DNA from: Candidatus Zixiibacteriota bacterium
GTDB lineage: Bacteria > Zixibacteria > MSB-5A5 > GN15 > JAAZOE01
Direction of reading: 5' to 3'
Assembly (NCBI GenBank): GCA_028700875.1
Contig: JAQVRW010000011.1
Span: forward strand, 1-20,337
Length of the DNA stretch: 20,337 nt
Below are positions 1-6,900 of this stretch, piece by piece (positions within the stretch are counted from its first letter, which is position 1; the number at the start of each line of letters is the position of its first letter). The translations under genes were made by a program, and so were the position numbers. The notes below the pieces were generated by a model, which saw only the letters and a list, made by a program, of their open reading frames with translations, was not told the origin of the DNA and did no database searches.

Positions 1-366
1 GGGGCTTACCTGTTTTTCGACCGACTATATCTCCAAAACGCCGAGCTGGTCCGCGATGTCGGCCGGATTGTCGGCTTGGTCTACCTTCTCCTGAACTTGG
101 GAGTCGGCGTGGTCATCTCCTACCTGACCTGGTACCTGCAGAAGATCTGGAAAGGAACCGACTGGCAGGTGGGGATGAAAACGGGGATGCTCGTCTGGGC
201 GGTCTCGTCGCCGGTTTTCATTATCAAGCGGCAGATAATTCTGACCCTGTCCCAATGGCTCCTGCTGGAAATCGTTACGGATTTTATCGTCTACGCCGTT
301 ATCGGCGCGGTCGCCGGCTTTCTTCTCGGCCGGGGCATAATCGATAACCAAAGGGAGGCCTCATGA
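1..366 (+). CDS. Membrane protein, 3' part of gene (5' end outside window)
   Basis: The frame is open from base 1 to the TGA at 364-366, giving 121 visible residues with no convincing start inside the window. A TTG at 76 is possible, but the coding frame continues upstream of it. The product is hydrophobic. About three membrane stretches can be seen, at visible residues 24-46, 58-75 and 78-113, and the second and third are separated by a short basic IIKRQ segment. The stop overlaps the start of the next gene (ATGA), so the two are probably translationally coupled. I do not recognise the family. It is most likely a small integral inner-membrane protein of unknown function. Confidence 0.6.
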   Translation, partial: GAYLFFDRLYLQNAELVRDVGRIVGLVYLLLNLGVGVVISYLTWYLQKIWKGTDWQVGMKTGMLVWAVSSPVFIIKRQIILTLSQWLLLEIVTDFIVYAVIGAVAGFLLGRGIIDNQREAS

Positions 367-686
367 TCGTTACCACTACACCGACTATCGAAGGCAAAAA
401 GATTCACTCCTATCTGGGCATCGTGACGGGTGAGGCGATCATTGGTACCAGCCTGGTCAAGGACCTGTTCGCCGCGGTAAACGATCTGGTCGGCACCCGC
501 AGCACCGAGTACGAACAAGCCCTGAGACATGCGCGGCAGATCGCCATCGAGGAGATGATCTCCGAAGCCAAACTTATGGGGGGCGAGGCCATTGTCGGAG
601 TTGACCTCGACTACGAAGTGGTTCATTCGGGGATGCTGATGGTGTCGGTTTCCGGCACCGCCGTCATTATGAGCCACGATGCCTAG
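363..686 (+). CDS. ybjQ: YbjQ/UPF0145 family protein
   Basis: This 107-residue protein matches the YbjQ family (UPF0145, DUF74) along its whole length. It starts with TTTPTIEGK, continues with the G-x-V-x-GEAIIG segment, then GTRSTEYEQALRHAR, GGEAIVGVDLDYE, and ends MLMVSVSGTAV. The usual family length is about 105 residues, so it is complete. Family members form small oligomeric rings, but their cellular role is not established; some sit near heavy-metal or stress genes. The ATG overlaps the stop of the membrane protein gene and is preceded by GGGAGG at 353-358. That supports this start and suggests the two genes are co-transcribed. Confidence 0.9.
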   Translation: MIVTTTPTIEGKKIHSYLGIVTGEAIIGTSLVKDLFAAVNDLVGTRSTEYEQALRHARQIAIEEMISEAKLMGGEAIVGVDLDYEVVHSGMLMVSVSGTAVIMSHDA

Positions 687-740
687 GGGCGGCCTGCAAC
701 AGTCTTCATAGTTTTTTTGCCGTTTTTTTGCACACCCTCC

Positions 741-769
741 TTGCCTGAATCGTACAAGTATTGTATCTT
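741..769 (+). promoter_or_regulatory. Candidate sigma70-like promoter for the subtilase gene
   Basis: TTGCCT at 741-746 and TATCTT at 764-769 are separated by 17 bases. Each box matches the E. coli consensus at four of six positions. Transcription would begin near 776, just before the structured leader of the subtilase gene, leaving a leader of about 87 bases. This is pattern matching only; the sigma preference of this organism is unknown. Confidence 0.3.
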
Positions 770-780
770 CTTGAACGCCA

Positions 781-857
781 AGGGATAAATAAGCGCAAAG
801 AAGCTATCCCTCCGGCACAGACTATGCTGAAAAAGCATGGACGCTTTTATCAGGGAG
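781..857 (+). promoter_or_regulatory. Structured mRNA leader with competing pairings before the subtilase gene
   Basis: Four pairings can be read directly. AGGGATA (781-787) pairs perfectly with TATCCCT (805-811). GATAAA (784-789) plus AGCG (792-795) pair with CGCT (842-845) plus TTTATC (846-851), with two bases bulged; this overlaps the first stem, so both cannot form at once. CTATGCT (822-828) and AGCATGG (833-839) form a hairpin capped by a GAAA tetraloop. TCCCT (807-811) can also pair with AGGGA (852-856), the ribosome binding site of the subtilase gene. This arrangement could switch translation. I do not recognise it as a known riboswitch class, and it could be chance. Confidence 0.35.
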
Positions 858-862
858 TACGA

Positions 863-3832
863 ATGTCAAAGCGCGCGGCAATAGTCATTTGCATGGTGTT
901 GGCGATGATGGTCACCGCCGGCCGGATTCACGCGGGATCTATCTCCGACCAGTTGCGGGAGGAAATCGGCGCCAGGGGGGCGGACGATTTCATCCGGGTC
1001 GTGATCATCCCGGTCTCCGACCATAATTCGGCCGCCATGAAAACCTCGGTCATGCAGATGTACTCCACCCGCGCCGAGCAGCACCGCGCCGTCGTGACGG
1101 AACTCAAAGATGTCGCTTCCCGCTCCCAGGCGCCGGTTTTGGGTCTGGTGAAAAATCTGGAAAGCGGCGGGCAGGCCCGCCGGGTCAAGGCGTTCTGGAT
1201 CGATAATATCATCGAGGCCGAACTCCCCGCCGCCGAGATCGAACGCCTGGCCGCCGATCCCTCCATCGAAAAGATCGAATTATATCCGACTATCGTTTCC
1301 ATTCCCATAGAAGCATCCGAGGCCTTTACCGCTGAGACCATCGGCGTACAACCCAATTTGATGGTCATCAAAGCCGACTCGGCCTGGAAAGCCGGATACG
1401 ACGGCCGAGGCCGAATCGTCTGCAACTTTGACGTGGGCGTCGACGGCAACCATCCGGCCCTGTTTGCCAATTATCGCGGCAACAAGGGATACCCAGCATC
1501 GCAATGCTGGTTCTCGCCGATCGATAACTCGACTTATCCCCACTATTTTACCACCGTCCCCAACCATAACCAGGATCTGATCGCCCACGGAACTCACACC
1601 ATGGGCATCATGGTCGGGCATTCTTCCGGCGGGGATACGGTCGGTGTAGCCCCCGGCGCCGATTGGATAGCGGCCGTGGCTATCGATGTTACGGGGTCAT
1701 CAGTATTCGAAGCCTTCCAATGGGCCGCCGATCCCGACGGTGATCCCAATACAATCGCCGATCTGCCCGACGTCATCAATCACAGCTGGGGGATTCCAAA
1801 TATCGGCTGCGACCAGTTGTTTTGGCGATTGATCGACAATGTCGAGGCTCTGGGGATCGTCAACATTTTCGCCGCCGGCAACGAGGGCCCGTCCGTGTCC
1901 AGCCTTCGCAATCCGGCCAATCGTGCGGATGATTCCGTCACCAATTTTGCGGTCGGGGCGATTGAATACATGGATTCGCTGGCAATCTACCGTTATTCCT
2001 CCCGCGGGCCGTCCAATTGCGACGGCGTTTCCATCAAGCCCAATGTCGTCGCGCCGGGCCACCCCATCCGGTCGTCGAAAGTGAACGGAACCTGGGGTTA
2101 CATGTCCGGCACCTCGATGGCCGCGCCGCACGTGGCTGGCGCGGTGGCCATCCTGCGCCAGAAAAATCCCGACGCCACCGTGGATCAGATCAAGACGGCC
2201 CTGCTGGCATCGTCTCATGATTTGGGTAGTCCCGGCAAGGATAATACGTTTGGCTGGGGGATGATCGACATCATGGCAGCCTTGCGAAAACTCGACCAGT
2301 TGACCCAACCGTCGCTTCGGGTCGCCGCCATGCCTCACCCGGATATCTATCCCGGCGATACGGTGCATATTTTGGTCACGCTGACTAACGTCGGGGCGAC
2401 CGCGACTGCCGTCATCGCGCAGTTTTCCCACGCCGACCACGGGATCTCCCTATTGACCGATGTGATCGGTTTCGGCACTATTGCCAAAGATTCCTCCGCG
2501 ACTGGAAACACGACGTTGGATCTGGTTTTCAACTCATCGCTGGAAATCGGGCAAAGCTATGGCCTGGATATGCAAATCACCGCCTCGGGAGGGTATGACA
2601 AAACCGAACGGATCGAATTCTTCATGGGAGACAAAGGGGAACGGCAATGGTTTGACCACGATGCCGGCCGCGTGAAGTTCACCATTTCCAACTATGGGGC
2701 GTATGGATTCTACGGGTATAAATCCGGCACCGGCATGGACGGTTCATACATTCCGCTGGGGTATCTGGGATTTCAACTCGACCGCGACACCAACGATATG
2801 TATGAGGGCGCCCTGCTGATCGGCACCGGGCCGACCAGAGTCTCCGATTGCGCCCGGAACATCGTCATGGACCCCGACGACGATTTCGCGGTCTTTCCCG
2901 ATGCTCCGCTGATTGCCTCTGAACCTGGCCGAGTCGCCGATCAGGAAACGGTCTGCCGGTTCGACGACAGCTATGCCGAACATCCGATCGGCCTGACCAT
3001 CACCCAGAAAACATTCGGCTGGGCGACCGATCCCGACAGCCGCTTCATCATCATGGAATATATTCTCACCAACACCTCCGGCGGGACGGTCAACGGCATC
3101 CGTGTCGGGTTGTTCTTCGACTGGGATATCAATATCTACTACCAAAATCATGGCGGTTTTCGGCAGGCGGACAATCTGGGATACCTCTGCTGGTTCAACA
3201 ACAACACCGCCGATACATCTGATTTCCGGGGGGTAAAAGTGTTAAACCCGGAAGGGTTGACCGGCTATCGAATCTTCCCCCATGATTCGATCGAAAACAG
3301 TAATTTCACGGAATATAGGAAGTACGCGGGATTATCCGGAGGGTTCGTCTACGGCACGTTCGGCGGCATGGACGATTTGTCGCACATGACTTCCACCGGG
3401 CCGTTCAATCTGACGCCGGGCGAAACCGACACCGCCGTCTTCGCCATCATCGGCGGGCGGACCTGGGATGAATTTATGGAAGCCTCCGTCCAGGCGGAGC
3501 AGAAATACGATATCGTGACCGACGTCACCGATGACGGGAAGCCGCCGCTGCCGTTGACGTTTTCCCTGGATCAGAATCATCCCAATCCTTTCAACCCGGC
3601 CACGACTATCTCGTTTAGTCTGCCCAAGGCGGCGCATACCCGGCTGGATGTCTATGATATTCTGGGGCGGACGGTGCGGACGCTTCATGACGGGCCGCTT
3701 GCGGCCGGGGCATATGCGCTGGTCTGGGACGGCAAGGATGCCGACGGCCATGCTGTCGCCAGCGGGATTTATTTCTACCGCCTGCGGTCAGACGATCACA
3801 GCCAGTCCCGCAAGATGATCCTCTTGAAGTGA
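863..3832 (+). CDS. Secreted S8 subtilase with FlgD-Ig-like C-terminal domain
   Basis: This is a 989-residue exported serine protease. The ATG at 863 is chosen because AGGGAG lies at 852-857 and a signal peptide follows at once (basic MSKR, then a hydrophobic stretch to about residue 25); a TTG at 761 would bury that signal. Residues 30-150 look like an inhibitor-type prodomain. The catalytic domain spans about 165-475, with Asp190 (NFDVGVDGNHP), His242 (AHGTHTMG), oxyanion Asn340 (AAGNEGP) and Ser418 (GTSMAAPHVAG). The Asp motif reads DVG rather than the usual DTG or DSG. Residues 490-590 resemble a CARDB-like beta domain, and 590-890 is an unassigned beta-rich region. Residues 905-989 form a FlgD-Ig-like domain starting at QNHPNPFNP and ending in a basic tail. 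The substrate is unknown. The cleavage and anchoring role of the C-terminus is inferred from similar proteins. Confidence 0.9.
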   Translation: MSKRAAIVICMVLAMMVTAGRIHAGSISDQLREEIGARGADDFIRVVIIPVSDHNSAAMKTSVMQMYSTRAEQHRAVVTELKDVASRSQAPVLGLVKNLESGGQARRVKAFWIDNIIEAELPAAEIERLAADPSIEKIELYPTIVSIPIEASEAFTAETIGVQPNLMVIKADSAWKAGYDGRGRIVCNFDVGVDGNHPALFANYRGNKGYPASQCWFSPIDNSTYPHYFTTVPNHNQDLIAHGTHTMGIMVGHSSGGDTVGVAPGADWIAAVAIDVTGSSVFEAFQWAADPDGDPNTIADLPDVINHSWGIPNIGCDQLFWRLIDNVEALGIVNIFAAGNEGPSVSSLRNPANRADDSVTNFAVGAIEYMDSLAIYRYSSRGPSNCDGVSIKPNVVAPGHPIRSSKVNGTWGYMSGTSMAAPHVAGAVAILRQKNPDATVDQIKTALLASSHDLGSPGKDNTFGWGMIDIMAALRKLDQLTQPSLRVAAMPHPDIYPGDTVHILVTLTNVGATATAVIAQFSHADHGISLLTDVIGFGTIAKDSSATGNTTLDLVFNSSLEIGQSYGLDMQITASGGYDKTERIEFFMGDKGERQWFDHDAGRVKFTISNYGAYGFYGYKSGTGMDGSYIPLGYLGFQLDRDTNDMYEGALLIGTGPTRVSDCARNIVMDPDDDFAVFPDAPLIASEPGRVADQETVCRFDDSYAEHPIGLTITQKTFGWATDPDSRFIIMEYILTNTSGGTVNGIRVGLFFDWDINIYYQNHGGFRQADNLGYLCWFNNNTADTSDFRGVKVLNPEGLTGYRIFPHDSIENSNFTEYRKYAGLSGGFVYGTFGGMDDLSHMTSTGPFNLTPGETDTAVFAIIGGRTWDEFMEASVQAEQKYDIVTDVTDDGKPPLPLTFSLDQNHPNPFNPATTISFSLPKAAHTRLDVYDILGRTVRTLHDGPLAAGAYALVWDGKDADGHAVASGIYFYRLRSDDHSQSRKMILLK

Positions 3833-3853
3833 CGCTTGATCGTGTTTGGCCGT

Positions 3854-3869
3854 GACGTCGCCCGACGTC
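3854..3869. terminator. Hairpin downstream of the subtilase gene, possible weak terminator
   Basis: GACGTC (3854-3859) and GACGTC (3864-3869) form a perfect six-pair stem with loop GCCC, about 20 bases after the subtilase stop. The plus strand continues CCTATTTG, which is only a weak T-run, so intrinsic termination is uncertain. It lies between two convergent genes and could act on both. Confidence 0.3.
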
Positions 3870-3894
3870 CCTATTTGTTATGATATAATCGTAG

Positions 3895-3913
3895 GGGCCG
3901 GGTTTCCCGGCCC
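3895..3913. repeat. Perfect GC-rich palindromic hairpin in convergent intergenic region
   Basis: GGGCCGGG (3895-3902) and CCCGGCCC (3906-3913) are perfect complements around a TTT loop, giving an eight-pair GC stem. No T-run follows on either strand, so it is not a standard intrinsic terminator. The context TCGTAGG before the stem resembles dispersed REP-like palindromes seen between genes in many environmental genomes. That resemblance is recalled, not tested, and only one copy is seen here. Confidence 0.45.
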
Positions 3914-4009
3914 GTCCTAGTCGCCCCCGTTATAAACGCCTTTCCTGACACGCATTAAATCGGTTATGTTATCGCCGCGGCTGCGCGCCCGGATCGTTGC
4001 CTATCTAAT

Positions 4010-5974
4010 TTATGGTCTATACGTCACCCGAAATAAATCGCCATTCTTGACCGCCAAAAACTCCAGCGTGCCGTCGTCATGGAATATCGGCCCGCCCTTG
4101 ATGACATCATCGTACATCGGCCCCAATTGCCCATCTACGATTACGGTTCCTTTCCCGGATATCTTCGCCCGGTATGCCACATGATTGTAGTCAGGACTAT
4201 ATGTAATTTCACCATCACCCAAGCCTTCATACCCGTAACCATCCAAAACCCCTTTCCCCCCGCCCGTATTCACTTCCCCGTATGCCACAAATTTCATATT
4301 TGGGTAATAGACAAGGGATCCATCGCCAACGTTATCGCACTCCGGCCCCGGAACACCATCCAAAACTACGACCGTTTTCTCCCCCCTCTTGGCTGTATAC
4401 TGAATGTGTTTGCTGTCGGGGCTAAAATAAACCGATTGCCCAATGGCATCAAATTCCGGGCCAGGTTGGTCGTCAACGATTACCAACTGTTTCTCACCCT
4501 TCCAAGCCACGTATGCCAAGCGTTTGCCATCAGGACTCGTGATGGGGAAATCATCACCAATTGCGTCATACTCCAACCCTGGTTGGCCGTCGATGATCGT
4601 CATCCATATATTCCCTTTCCTGGCGGCATATTTCGGATGATTCACGTCCATATCATAAATATTAACGTATTTGCCAATCCCGTCAAATTCCGGCCCCGGT
4701 TGATTGTCGATTACAACCATCTGTTTGTTTCTTTCCTCCGCGACATATACTAAGTGTGCGCTATCCAGGCTTAACTCCAGGTGATAAATATTATCAAATT
4801 GCGGCCCTGAATTTTCGCCTACAATCACCATTTCCGTCCCACTTTGGCAAGCAATATACGCAACATGCGCACCATCCGGGCAAAATGTAAGGTCATAAAC
4901 ATCGTCATATAGCGGTCCGGGCCGGCCGTCCACCACAGCAGTGCATTTCTCGCCATTCCTTCCTATATATGCGAAATGTTTACTATCTGGACTGAATATC
5001 GGTTCGTCCATTATGATATCGTCGAATTCCGACCCTGGCACCCCATCCACGATCATCACATACTTATCCCCCGTTTTAACAGAATAACCAAGGCGTTGAC
5101 CATCGGGGCTAAATCTAAGGCAGCCCGGAACCAATTCATCGAACTCCGGACCTGGTCGACCGTCTGTAACCACCAACCATTTCTCGTCCTTTCGTGCCGC
5201 AAAAGCAACATACGTGCGCCTGGGATGGGAACCGATAGAGTTTACATCAATGCTATCATAAATCTGTTTCGGCAAACTGTCGACAGCACACATCCACTTT
5301 TTGCCCTTTTTGACAAAAAACATATCGGCCTCTCCCCCTGGGCCGAATATATAGGTGTCGATTTTCTCATCCAAGAGTTCTGGATGGCCGTCAACCAGTA
5401 GTCTCCATTGCTTCCCCTTCTTAATGTGGTAATCTATATGATTGCTATATCCGTCGAATTCGGGTAAACATTCTTCATTAAATTGCCGGCTTGGTTGACC
5501 ATCAATAACTGCGATCCACTTCTTTCCCAGTCTGGCCGCATACGCAGTGCGGGAACCGTCGCTGCTGAACCCAGATAATGCTTTGCGGATTTCGTCGAAT
5601 TCGGGACCCGGTTGACCATCAATGACAACCTGCCACTTTTTGCCTTTCTTGCCGGCATATGCTACACGGTTTCCATCATTGCCAAATTCGAATGAAACAT
5701 AAAATGGGGCGTAGTACTGAAAGTCGTGATCAAGCGAATCATACTCCGGCCCAGGTATGCCATCGATGAATACTCTTACCTTATCACCATAATGGCCAAC
5801 AAATAAAATGTGACGATGGTGCCGGTCATACTCCGGCGGCACGGTATACTCCGGCATGGGGCCAAGGCGTTCTTCATGAAAGGCAAGCGGAAGCGGCGGT
5901 TGGTCGGATTGGGCGGAGGCAATCGCGGAAAAGACCAATAACGCAAAAGTAATTATGGCCGCGTGGCGTTTCAT
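4010..5974 (-). CDS. Secreted beta-propeller-like protein with about 16 tandem repeats
   Basis: The protein has 654 residues and an N-terminal signal peptide (MKRHAAIITFALLVFSAIASA, cleavage near residue 21). The start is supported by GGGAGGTG about four bases upstream. After a short linker, about 16 imperfect repeats of roughly 36-45 residues fill the rest of the chain. A typical unit reads SPDSKHFAYIGRNGEKxxxVVDGxPGPxxDD. The recurrent S-P-D-G/S and A-Y/Y-V-A strands recall PD40/TolB-like WD40 beta-propeller units, while the V-V/I-D-G-x-P-G-P-E-F-D segment is distinctive. Repeats 4, 5, 9 and 14 are the most diverged. There is no FlgD-Ig-like tail, unlike the other large secreted proteins here. 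It lies 105 bases downstream of the Smr gene on the same strand. Base composition is AT-richer than the fab cluster. No enzymatic motif was seen; a binding or scaffold role in the periplasm or at the surface is inference. Confidence 0.8.
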   Translation of the reverse strand: MKRHAAIITFALLVFSAIASAQSDQPPLPLAFHEERLGPMPEYTVPPEYDRHHRHILFVGHYGDKVRVFIDGIPGPEYDSLDHDFQYYAPFYVSFEFGNDGNRVAYAGKKGKKWQVVIDGQPGPEFDEIRKALSGFSSDGSRTAYAARLGKKWIAVIDGQPSRQFNEECLPEFDGYSNHIDYHIKKGKQWRLLVDGHPELLDEKIDTYIFGPGGEADMFFVKKGKKWMCAVDSLPKQIYDSIDVNSIGSHPRRTYVAFAARKDEKWLVVTDGRPGPEFDELVPGCLRFSPDGQRLGYSVKTGDKYVMIVDGVPGSEFDDIIMDEPIFSPDSKHFAYIGRNGEKCTAVVDGRPGPLYDDVYDLTFCPDGAHVAYIACQSGTEMVIVGENSGPQFDNIYHLELSLDSAHLVYVAEERNKQMVVIDNQPGPEFDGIGKYVNIYDMDVNHPKYAARKGNIWMTIIDGQPGLEYDAIGDDFPITSPDGKRLAYVAWKGEKQLVIVDDQPGPEFDAIGQSVYFSPDSKHIQYTAKRGEKTVVVLDGVPGPECDNVGDGSLVYYPNMKFVAYGEVNTGGGKGVLDGYGYEGLGDGEITYSPDYNHVAYRAKISGKGTVIVDGQLGPMYDDVIKGGPIFHDDGTLEFLAVKNGDLFRVTYRP

Positions 5975-6079
5975 CTGGTCACCTCCCTCGATTCAATCTT
6001 ACCCGTGAACCCCGTGCGCTGCCAAGATGCCTCTATTATATGGACGAATATATCAGGTATTCTGTGCAGCTGCAATACT

Positions 6080-6364
6080 TTACGGACGTTTCAGGTCCAC
6101 CACCGTGGCCCCCCAACCACCGCCGGAACCTTCCTCGTGGCGAAATGATACCACCGCCGGATGCTTCTTCAGGATGGAATGGACGATCTCCCGCTGGACG
6201 CCGATCCCCTTGCCGTGCACGATCCGCAGAGCATAAATCCCCTTTTCCAGGCAAGCCTCAATATAATCCAAAACGACATCTTTGACCTCCTGCGGCCGGA
6301 ATTGATGCAAATCCAGCGTGCCGTCGATCGGATACGGGATCGGTTCTTTTTCGTGATCGGTCAT
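6080..6364 (-). CDS. Stand-alone Smr domain protein
   Basis: This 94-residue protein is essentially one Smr domain (the C-terminal domain of MutS2). The conserved landmarks are LDLHQF at residues 17-22, the strand and turn RIVHGKGIG at 47-55, and GGGWGATVVDL at 81-91. The family binds nucleic acid, and several members nick DNA or RNA; in the MutS2 and SmrB families the LDLH and HGxG motifs are part of the active surface, and both are intact here. The ATG at 6364 has no clear ribosome binding site. The gene follows the acidic zinc-finger gene by 128 bases and precedes the repeat-protein gene. Stand-alone Smr proteins of this size are common; the target in this organism is unknown. Confidence 0.88.
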   Translation of the reverse strand: MTDHEKEPIPYPIDGTLDLHQFRPQEVKDVVLDYIEACLEKGIYALRIVHGKGIGVQREIVHSILKKHPAVVSFRHEEGSGGGWGATVVDLKRP

Positions 6365-6442
6365 ATTATGCCGGACTGATTCAAGTCCTTGTGTTCTGGT
6401 CGGCGATGGAAACTCAAATAATTCGGGCGGTAGGAAACAGTT

Positions 6443-6481
6443 GGAAAGGCGGCGGCGGTAACGGTGGGTGACCGCGCCGCC
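6443..6481 (-). terminator. Candidate terminator downstream of the zinc-finger gene
   Basis: On the minus strand, GGCGGCGCGGT (6481-6471) can pair with ACCGCCGCCGCC (6459-6448) with one bulged base around an 11-base loop. It is followed by TTTCC (6447-6443). It lies 12 bases past the stop of the zinc-finger gene. The stem is strong but the T-run is short, so termination may be partial. Confidence 0.4.
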
Positions 6482-6492
6482 GGGCGTCCGGT

Positions 6493-6798
6493 CTAATATG
6501 GACGCCCTTCGTCATAGCGGTCGGATTCGCCGTAGTCGTCTTCGTAATCCAGATCATCGTCGTCGTCGGCGTCGTCGATGTCGTCATCGATATCATCGTC
6601 TATATCGGCCGAGGCCGCTTCCTCGTCTTCCTCGAATTCATCGGCGTCGTATTCCTCGCCATCGTCAAGGACTTCCTCATCCAGAGGCAGCGATTCCCCT
6701 CCCTCCATGGCGTCCATGCACTCCGACGAGCAAAAACTCATGCCGTCTTTAAAGAACGGTTGCCCCTCGATCTCTTCGCCGCAAAAATCGCACCGCAT
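6493..6798 (-). CDS. Small zinc-finger protein with very acidic C-terminal tail
   Basis: The protein has 101 residues. Residues 1-31 carry a CxxC...CxxxC zinc-binding pattern, Cys3-Cys6 and Cys23-Cys27, in MRCDFCGEE and SFCSSECMDA. This resembles TRASH/MYM-type or other treble-clef zinc fingers. From about residue 34 to the end the chain is almost all Asp and Glu with some Tyr, is low in complexity, and is likely disordered. ATG 6798 is preferred because GAGG (6808-6805) lies six bases upstream; ATG 6804 and TTG 6810 are alternatives in the same frame. It follows etfB by 102 bases. I do not recognise a named family for the full chain. Binding of a metal or a basic partner is inference; the acidic tail could also mimic nucleic acid. 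Confidence 0.72.
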   Translation of the reverse strand: MRCDFCGEEIEGQPFFKDGMSFCSSECMDAMEGGESLPLDEEVLDDGEEYDADEFEEDEEAASADIDDDIDDDIDDADDDDDLDYEDDYGESDRYDEGRPY

Positions 6799-6813
6799 AA
6801 GCATCCTCAAGTT

Positions 6814-6864
6814 ATGGCTGACGGATCAGCCGGATTTTTTCCACCGGAATAAATATCCAGCCAT
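6814..6864 (-). promoter_or_regulatory. Alternative hairpins in the leader of the zinc-finger gene
   Basis: GGCTGA (6816-6821) and TCAGCC (6826-6831) form a six-pair hairpin with loop CGGA. The overlapping segment ATGGCTG (6814-6820) also pairs perfectly with CAGCCAT (6858-6864). The two pairings exclude each other, and on the minus strand they lie just before the ribosome binding site of the zinc-finger gene. On the plus strand the short hairpin is followed by GGATTTTTT, which looks like an intrinsic terminator, but no plus-strand gene ends here. Confidence 0.3.
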
Positions 6865-6900
6865 CGCAAAAGCAAGTCTTTTTTTAGACGCGCGAGACCC

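Noticed and set aside
776..860. c-di-GMP-I (GEMM) riboswitch before the subtilase gene
   Set aside because: Fragments such as GCGCAAAG, CCGG and a GAAA-capped hairpin with GGACGC are present, but they are in the wrong order and the conserved 3' half of the motif is missing.
1700..2440. Open frame of 246 codons on the minus strand inside the subtilase gene
   Set aside because: It overlaps the catalytic core of the protease, where all active-site residues are intact on the plus strand.
4079..4753. Plus-strand open frame of 224 codons opposite the repeat protein
   Set aside because: Its apparent repeat pattern is the reverse-strand image of the minus-strand tandem repeats. The minus strand has a signal peptide and ribosome binding site; this one does not.
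6560..6620. Possible CRISPR or tandem DNA repeat (GTC/ATC-rich stretch)
   Set aside because: It is a triplet pattern caused by Asp codons in the acidic tail of the zinc-finger protein; there are no spacers and no constant repeat length.
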